Shown here: positions 30,293 through 36,419 of the stretch, piece by piece | Position numbering within the stretch: the first letter of the stretch is position 1 | How the letters are laid out: each line of letters begins with the position of its first letter | From: Streptomyces sp. G-G2 | GTDB lineage: Bacteria; Actinomycetota; Actinomycetes; Streptomycetales; Streptomycetaceae | Direction: 5' to 3' | Length of the DNA: 36,419 nt | Assembly (NCBI RefSeq): GCF_030063135.1 | Contig: NZ_JASISO010000064.1 | Coordinates: 1 to 36,419 of the forward strand | Position numbers and translations under genes: made by a program | The notes under the pieces: generated by a model | Database searches by the model: none | What the model was told of the DNA's origin: nothing | The model's input: the letters and a program-made list of their open reading frames with translations, nothing else

Positions 30293-31521
30293 TCCACCAG
30301 GTCCCGCACCACCGCGTCGGCCAGCAGCCGCCCCCGCAGGGTCAGCACGGCCCGTCCCTCCCCGAAGGGCCCGGCCTCCAGCAGCCCGTCGGCCAGCGCC
30401 TGCCCGGCCGCCGCCAGCCCGGCCGGGGCCAGCAGGGACAGCGGGCACCCTTCCCGCAGCCGCAGCTCCAGCAGGATCCGTTCGACCCGCCGGTCCTCCT
30501 GCGGCAGCACCTCGCGCCCGGCCCCGGGCGAGCGCCCCTCCGCCAGGGCTGCCGCGTAGGCGCCGGGGTGCTTCACGTTCCACCAGCGCACCCCGCCCAC
30601 GTGGCTGTGCGCGCCCGGCCCCGCTCCCCACCAGTCGGCTCCGCGCCAGTACAGCTCGTTGTGCAGGCAGCGCCCGGCCTCGGAGGTGGCCCAGTTGGAG
30701 ACCTCGTACCAGTCGTAGCCCGCCTCGGCGAGCACCGAGTCCGCGATCAGGTACCGGTCCGCGTGGACGTCGTCGTCCGTCATCGGAACCTCGCCGCGGC
30801 GGATCCGGCGGGCGAGCTGGGTGCCCTCCTCCACGATCAGCGCGTACGCCGAGACGTGGTCGGGGGCCGCGCCCAGAGCCGCTTCCAGCGAGGCCCGCCA
30901 GTCGTCGTCGGACTCGCCGGGAGTGCCGTAGATCAGGTCGAGGTTGACGTGTTCGAAGCCCGCCGCCCGCGCCTCCGCGACGCAGGCCTCGGGCCTGCCG
31001 GGGGTGTGCGTGCGGTCGAGGATCTTCAGGACGTGCTGCCGGGCGCTCTGCATGCCGAAGGAGACCCGGTTGAAGCCCCCGGCGCGCAGCTCGGCCAGGT
31101 ACGCCGGGTCGACCGACTCCGGATTGGCCTCGGTGGTGATCTCGGCGTCCTCGGCCAGCCCGAACTCCTCCCGGACCGCCCCGAGCATCCGGACCAGGTC
31201 GGCGGCGGGCAGGAGCGTGGGCGTACCGCCGCCGACGAAGACCGTACGGACCGCGCGCGGATCGTCGCCGAGCACCTTGCGGGCGAGGCGGACCTCGTCG
31301 ATGAGGGTGTCGGCGTAGTTCTCGCGGGAGGCCAGGACCCCGCCGCTGCCGCGCAGCTCGGTGGCGGTGTAGGTGTTGAAGTCGCAGTAGCCGCAGCGCG
31401 TGGCGCAGTACGGGACGTGCAGGTAGAACCCGAGCGGCCGGTCCGCCGCACCCGCCAGGGCGTGCGACGGCAGCGAGCCGTCTTCGGGCATGGGTTCCCC
31501 GTCGGGGAGGGCGGAAGGCAT
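30289..31521 (-). CDS. hemW: Radical SAM protein HemW (heme chaperone)
   Basis: A 410-residue HemW, the coproporphyrinogen-oxidase-like radical SAM protein that binds heme rather than oxidising coproporphyrinogen. The iron-sulfur motif CATRCGYCDF is at about residues 40-49, followed by VFVGGGTPTLL and the NRVSFGMQS block typical of HemW. HemW, unlike HemN, lacks the fourth-Cys extension after CxxxCxxC; this sequence fits. ATG at 31521 (MPSALPDG). The upstream fadD-type gene is insulated by a terminator. Confidence 0.92.
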   Translation of the reverse strand: MPSALPDGEPMPEDGSLPSHALAGAADRPLGFYLHVPYCATRCGYCDFNTYTATELRGSGGVLASRENYADTLIDEVRLARKVLGDDPRAVRTVFVGGGTPTLLPAADLVRMLGAVREEFGLAEDAEITTEANPESVDPAYLAELRAGGFNRVSFGMQSARQHVLKILDRTHTPGRPEACVAEARAAGFEHVNLDLIYGTPGESDDDWRASLEAALGAAPDHVSAYALIVEEGTQLARRIRRGEVPMTDDDVHADRYLIADSVLAEAGYDWYEVSNWATSEAGRCLHNELYWRGADWWGAGPGAHSHVGGVRWWNVKHPGAYAAALAEGRSPGAGREVLPQEDRRVERILLELRLREGCPLSLLAPAGLAAAGQALADGLLEAGPFGEGRAVLTLRGRLLADAVVRDLVD

Positions 31522-31544
31522 GCCCCCATTGTCCCGCACGCGGC

Positions 31545-31580
31545 CCCGTGCGCCGTCCCCCTCCGGGTCCGGCGCACGGG
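31545..31580 (-). terminator. Terminator after the acyl-CoA synthetase gene
   Basis: CCCGTGCGCC (31545-31554) pairs exactly with GGCGCACGGG (31571-31580); 16-nt loop. It lies about 20 bp past the synthetase stop (31600) and upstream of hemW. Confidence 0.8.
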
Positions 31581-31599
31581 AGCCCTGGTTCCGCCTCCG

Positions 31600-33489
<1,890 letters not shown>

Positions 33490-33581
33490 GACATCCTCCG
33501 GACCGGTCCACGCGGCAGTGCGTGAAGACGTGGGGACTGGCGGGTTTCTTGTGACTGGCGAGTAACCAACGAGCAGTGATC

Positions 33582-33611
33582 AGACTAGAGGGCTCCCCCA
33601 CCAGTGCGTAA
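33582..33611 (-). promoter_or_regulatory. Possible promoter of the acyl-CoA synthetase gene
   Basis: Minus strand -35 TTACGC (33606-33611) and -10 TAGTCT (33582-33587), spacer 18 bp. Both hexamers are moderate. The sequence just downstream has two CGCCAGTC words, possibly regulator half-sites. Confidence 0.35.
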
Positions 33612-33639
33612 GGGTCGGCAGGTGGCCGGTTCATAACGA

Positions 33640-33673
33640 AACGGGCCCCCGCGCGTGTGCGCGGCGGCCCGTT
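33640..33673 (-). terminator. lepA terminator
   Basis: AACGGGCC (33640-33647) pairs with GGCCCGTT (33666-33673), enclosing a second GCGC/GCGC stem. It begins 26 bp past the lepA stop. Confidence 0.8.
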
Positions 33674-33699
33674 CCGGATGCTTCTTCCCCGCTGTCGAA

Positions 33700-35565
33700 C
33701 TACTTCTTCTTGCCGCCGGAGTCGTCGCTGGACAGCACCGCGATGAAGGCCTCCTGGGGGACCTCCACGGAGCCGACCATCTTCATCCGCTTCTTGCCTT
33801 CCTTCTGCTTCTCCAGCAGCTTCCGCTTACGGGAGATGTCACCGCCGTAGCACTTGGCGAGGACGTCCTTGCGGATGGCGCGGATGGTCTCGCGGGCGAT
33901 GACCCGGGAGCCGATGGCGGCCTGGATCGGGATCTCGAAGGCCTGCCGCGGGATGAGCTCGCGGAGCTTGGCGACCAGGCGCACGCCGTAGGCGTAGGCC
34001 GCGTCCTTGTGGGTGACGGCGGAGAAGGCGTCGACCTTGTCGCCGTGCAGCAGGATGTCGACCTTGACCAGGCCGGAGGCCTGCTCGCCCGTGGGCTCGT
34101 AGTCCAGGGACGCGTAACCGCGCGTCTTGGACTTCAGCTGGTCGAAGAAGTCGAAGACGATCTCCGCGAGCGGGAGGGTGTAGCGGATCTCGACCCGGTC
34201 CTCGGAGAGGTAGTCCATCCCGAGGAGGGTGCCGCGGCGCTGCTGGCAGAGCTCCATGATCGCGCCGATGAACTCGGAGGGCGCGAGCAGCGTGGCCCGG
34301 ACGACCGGCTCGAAGACGTCCGAGATCTTGCCCTCGGGGAACTCGCTCGGGTTGGTGACGGTGACCTCCTTGCCGTCCTCCAGGACGACGCGGTAGACCA
34401 CGTTCGGCGCGGTGGCGATCAGGTCGAGGCCGAACTCGCGCTCCAGGCGCTCGCGCACCACGTCCAGGTGGAGCAGACCGAGGAAGCCGACGCGGAAGCC
34501 GAAGCCGAGGGCCGCGGAGGTCTCCGGCTCGTAGACCAGCGCGGCGTCGTTCAGCTGGAGCTTGTCGAGGGCCTCGCGCAGGTCCGGGTAGTCCGAGCCG
34601 TCGAGCGGGTACAGGCCGGAGAAGACCATCGGACGCGGGTCCTTGTAGCCGCCGAGGGCCTCGGTCGCGCCGTTGTGCAGGCTGGTGATCGTGTCACCGA
34701 CCTTGGACTGGCGGACGTCCTTCACGCCGGTGATGATGTAGCCCACCTCGCCGACGCCGATGCCGTCGGACGGGGTCATCTCCGGTGAGGAGACACCGAT
34801 CTCCAGCAGCTCGTGGGTGGCGCCGGTCGACATCATCCGGATGCGCTCGCGCTTGTTGAGCTGGCCGTCGACCACCCGGACGTACGTCACGACACCGCGG
34901 TACGAGTCGTAGACCGAGTCGAAGATCATCGCGCGGGCGGGGGCGGCCTTGACTCCGATCGGGGAGGGCACGGTGGCGACGATCTTGTCGAGCAGGGCCT
35001 CCACGCCGACACCGGTCTTCGCGGAGACGCGCAGCACGTCCTCGGGCTGGCAGCCGACCAGGTTCGCGAGCTCCTCGGCGAACTTCTCCGGCTGGGCGGC
35101 CGGCAGGTCGATCTTGTTCAGGACGGGGACGATCGCGAGGTCCTTCTCCATCGCCAGGTACAGGTTGGCGAGGGTCTGCGCCTCGATGCCCTGGGCGGCG
35201 TCCACAAGGAGGACCGTGCCCTCGCACGCGGCGAGGGAGCGGGATACCTCGTAGGTGAAGTCGACGTGACCGGGGGTGTCGATCATGTTCAGGATGTGCG
35301 TGCTGCCCTGGCTGTCGCCCGTGACGGGCGCCCAGGGCAGTCGGACCGCCTGCGACTTGATCGTGATGCCGCGCTCACGCTCGATGTCCATGCGGTCGAG
35401 GTACTGGGCACGCATCTGCCGCGAGTCGACCACGCCGGTGAGCTGGAGCATCCGGTCGGCAAGGGTCGACTTGCCATGGTCGATGTGCGCGATGATGCAG
35501 AAGTTGCGGATCAGCGCCGGGTCGGTACGGCTCGGCTCGGGCACGTGGCTAGGGATCGCGGGCAC
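33700..35565 (-). CDS. lepA: Translation factor LepA (elongation factor 4)
   Basis: A 621-residue GTPase acting on the ribosome, credited with back-translocation and with a role in initiation or 30S biogenesis. G1 is AHIDHGKST, G3 is DTPGHVDF, G4 is NKIDLP and G5 is VSAKTG. The LepA-specific C-terminal domain ends RKRKLLEKQKEGKKRMKMVGSVEVPQEAFIAVLSSDDSGGKKK. GTG at 35565 with AGGAC about 8 nt upstream. It is divergent from rpsT, the usual actinobacterial arrangement. A 13-bp tandem repeat sits 26 bp upstream. Confidence 0.97.
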   Translation of the reverse strand: MPAIPSHVPEPSRTDPALIRNFCIIAHIDHGKSTLADRMLQLTGVVDSRQMRAQYLDRMDIERERGITIKSQAVRLPWAPVTGDSQGSTHILNMIDTPGHVDFTYEVSRSLAACEGTVLLVDAAQGIEAQTLANLYLAMEKDLAIVPVLNKIDLPAAQPEKFAEELANLVGCQPEDVLRVSAKTGVGVEALLDKIVATVPSPIGVKAAPARAMIFDSVYDSYRGVVTYVRVVDGQLNKRERIRMMSTGATHELLEIGVSSPEMTPSDGIGVGEVGYIITGVKDVRQSKVGDTITSLHNGATEALGGYKDPRPMVFSGLYPLDGSDYPDLREALDKLQLNDAALVYEPETSAALGFGFRVGFLGLLHLDVVRERLEREFGLDLIATAPNVVYRVVLEDGKEVTVTNPSEFPEGKISDVFEPVVRATLLAPSEFIGAIMELCQQRRGTLLGMDYLSEDRVEIRYTLPLAEIVFDFFDQLKSKTRGYASLDYEPTGEQASGLVKVDILLHGDKVDAFSAVTHKDAAYAYGVRLVAKLRELIPRQAFEIPIQAAIGSRVIARETIRAIRKDVLAKCYGGDISRKRKLLEKQKEGKKRMKMVGSVEVPQEAFIAVLSSDDSGGKKK

Positions 35566-35590
35566 GCAGTGTCCTGATTCTCGGGTCGCA

Positions 35591-35616
35591 GTCGGAAAGC
35601 GTCGTCGGAAAGCGTC
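35591..35616. repeat. 13-bp tandem repeat upstream of lepA
   Basis: GTCGGAAAGCGTC occurs twice without spacing (35591-35603, 35604-35616) and is followed by a partial third copy, GTCGGA. The word GTCGGATCT also recurs at 35629 and 35658. It lies in the lepA leader or promoter. Confidence 0.8.
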
Positions 35617-35712
35617 GTCGGAGCGAAAGTCGGATCTCGTCGCCTACGTCGGCGCGATGTCGGATCTGTACGCAGACTCCCATGGTCCCACGGCCGGGGC
35701 AGTGCGACCGGT

Positions 35713-35742
35713 TTGGGCCGCCCGGAGCGCGGCTGGTAGCCT
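35713..35742 (+). promoter_or_regulatory. rpsT promoter
   Basis: TTGGGC (35713-35718) and TAGCCT (35737-35742) with an 18-bp spacer precede rpsT by 80 bp. The -10 fits actinobacterial vegetative promoters. Confidence 0.5.
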
Positions 35743-35822
35743 GAGCAGCTGTGTGTCGTATGCCCTCTCAGCAGACGGCACACAATCCGAAGATCAAACT
35801 CTGAACCTGAAAAGGCTCTTTC

Positions 35823-36089
35823 GTGGCGAACATCAAGTCCCAGATCAAGCGGAACAAGACCAACGAGAAGGCGCGCCTGCGTAACAAGGCCGTCAAGTCG
35901 TCGCTCAAGACCGCGATCCGCAAGGCCCGCGAGGCCGCCGCCGCCGGTGACGTCGAGAAGGCCACCGTGGCTTCTCGCGCCGCTTCGCGCGCGCTCGACA
36001 AGGCTGTCTCGAAGGGTGTCATCCACAAGAACGCCGCCGCCAACAAGAAGTCGGCGCTGGCGATCAAGGTTGCCACCCTGCAGGGCTGA
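35823..36089 (+). CDS. rpsT: 30S ribosomal protein S20
   Basis: An 88-residue, very basic S20 that binds 16S rRNA early in 30S assembly. The start MANIKSQIKRNKTNEKARLRNKAVKSSLKT is the family N-terminus, and the last part ASRALDKAVSKGVIHKNAAANKKSALA is the conserved helical bundle. The start is GTG at 35823, preceded by AAAGG. A single-gene transcript: own promoter upstream, strong terminator downstream. Confidence 0.98.
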   Translation: MANIKSQIKRNKTNEKARLRNKAVKSSLKTAIRKAREAAAAGDVEKATVASRAASRALDKAVSKGVIHKNAAANKKSALAIKVATLQG

Positions 36090-36203
36090 GCTTTCTGATG
36101 TGAACGCCGGAACGGACCCAGCGGGCCCTCTCTCCCGCTCCTGACCGGCACCCCGCGCCGCACACGGCCTGCGTTCGCCACGCGGGTGCGGCGCAACCAA
36201 ACA

Positions 36204-36231
36204 GCACAGCAGTACAAGCAGCACAGCAGTA
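36204..36231. repeat. 11-bp direct repeat downstream of rpsT
   Basis: GCACAGCAGTA at 36204-36214 and 36221-36231, period 17 bp, in an A-rich stretch just before the terminator hairpin. Confidence 0.8.
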
Positions 36232-36232
36232 G

Positions 36233-36283
36233 ACGAAGGCCCCGGCCACTTCCCTACCCCAGGGGAGCGACCGGGGCCTTCGT
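36233..36283. terminator. rpsT terminator (symmetrical)
   Basis: ACGAAGGCCCCGG (36233-36245) pairs exactly with 36271-36283. The 25-nt loop has a smaller CCCC/GGGG helix. It can act in both directions. Confidence 0.92.
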
Positions 36284-36419
36284 GCGTACGCCCGTCCGGG
36301 GCGGGGGTCGGGGCGGGGGTAGGGGTCGGGGTCGGTAGGGGACCCGGCCCGGCGGGGTCGGCGGACTGGCGGGAGCCCGGCGGGGCCAGGGGCTGGAGGG
36401 CTGGCAGGGGGTCCGGCGG
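36284..36419. other. G-rich intergenic end of window
   Basis: No gene is visible. On the plus strand 36298-36341 has seven runs of four or five G separated by one to six bases, a G-quadruplex-type pattern. The remainder is GC-rich with no recognised feature. Confidence 0.7.

Noticed and set aside
36204..36231. Start of a CRISPR-like array
   Set aside because: Only two 11-bp repeats at 17-bp period, without spacers or cas genes.

Overview
The window is chromosomal core DNA of a high-GC actinomycete, most likely a Streptomyces. The evidence is the strong G/C bias at third codon positions, frequent GTG starts, actinobacterial protein variants (DnaJ/HrcA pair, YbeY-PhoH block, DUF3097, emfourin), and a familiar Streptomyces gene order. 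No rRNA, tRNA, CRISPR array, transposase, integrase or phage gene was seen. Most of the window is housekeeping DNA; the unusual material lies in gaps, breakpoints and regulatory regions.

Layout. 1-2400: a YcxB-like membrane protein, then recO-uppS (minus strand). 2400-3960: an NCS2 nucleobase permease with a repetitive acidic tail, followed by a strong terminator. 3960-5105: a 1.1 kb gap with no convincing gene, holding operator-like palindromes and a diverged long inverted duplication. 5106-5810: a zinc-ribbon TerB-like protein. 6069-7989: leuA preceded by a 15-codon leader peptide with four consecutive Leu codons. 8206-11312 (plus strand): an M4 metalloprotease, its emfourin-type inhibitor, a GNAT acetyltransferase and a SAM methyltransferase. 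11367-12971: era, with a 5'-truncated DUF916-like gene running in frame into it. 12964-15446: a divergent GlxA/AraC regulator and MFS transporter. 15500-20040 (minus): a cytidine-deaminase-like protein without zinc ligands, a lipoprotein, then MmcQ-CNNM/HlyC-YbeY-PhoH in a tight block. 20180-22966: a divergent PfkB kinase and MFS transporter. 22858-28518 (minus): hrcA-dnaJ-nitronate monooxygenase-rsmE-HIT-rnz, with a CIRCE operator before hrcA and a 102-bp duplication of the dnaJ 3' end. 28697-30257 (plus): an MBL hydrolase and DUF3097. 30289-33489 (minus): hemW and a long-chain acyl-CoA synthetase. 33700-36089: divergent lepA and rpsT, then a strong terminator and a G-rich tract to the window end.

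How the genes work together. uppS supplies the lipid carrier for cell-wall synthesis. Era, YbeY, RsmE, S20 and LepA serve the ribosome, and RecO and PhoH nucleic acid maintenance. HrcA represses its own operon, and so dnaJ, through CIRCE. The protease-inhibitor pair looks like a self-contained activity/antidote module. The leuA leader indicates control by leucine supply through attenuation.

Functions come from motifs and family resemblance read by eye; no database search was run. Start codons were chosen by ribosome binding site, family N-terminus and overlap, and alternatives are given where open.
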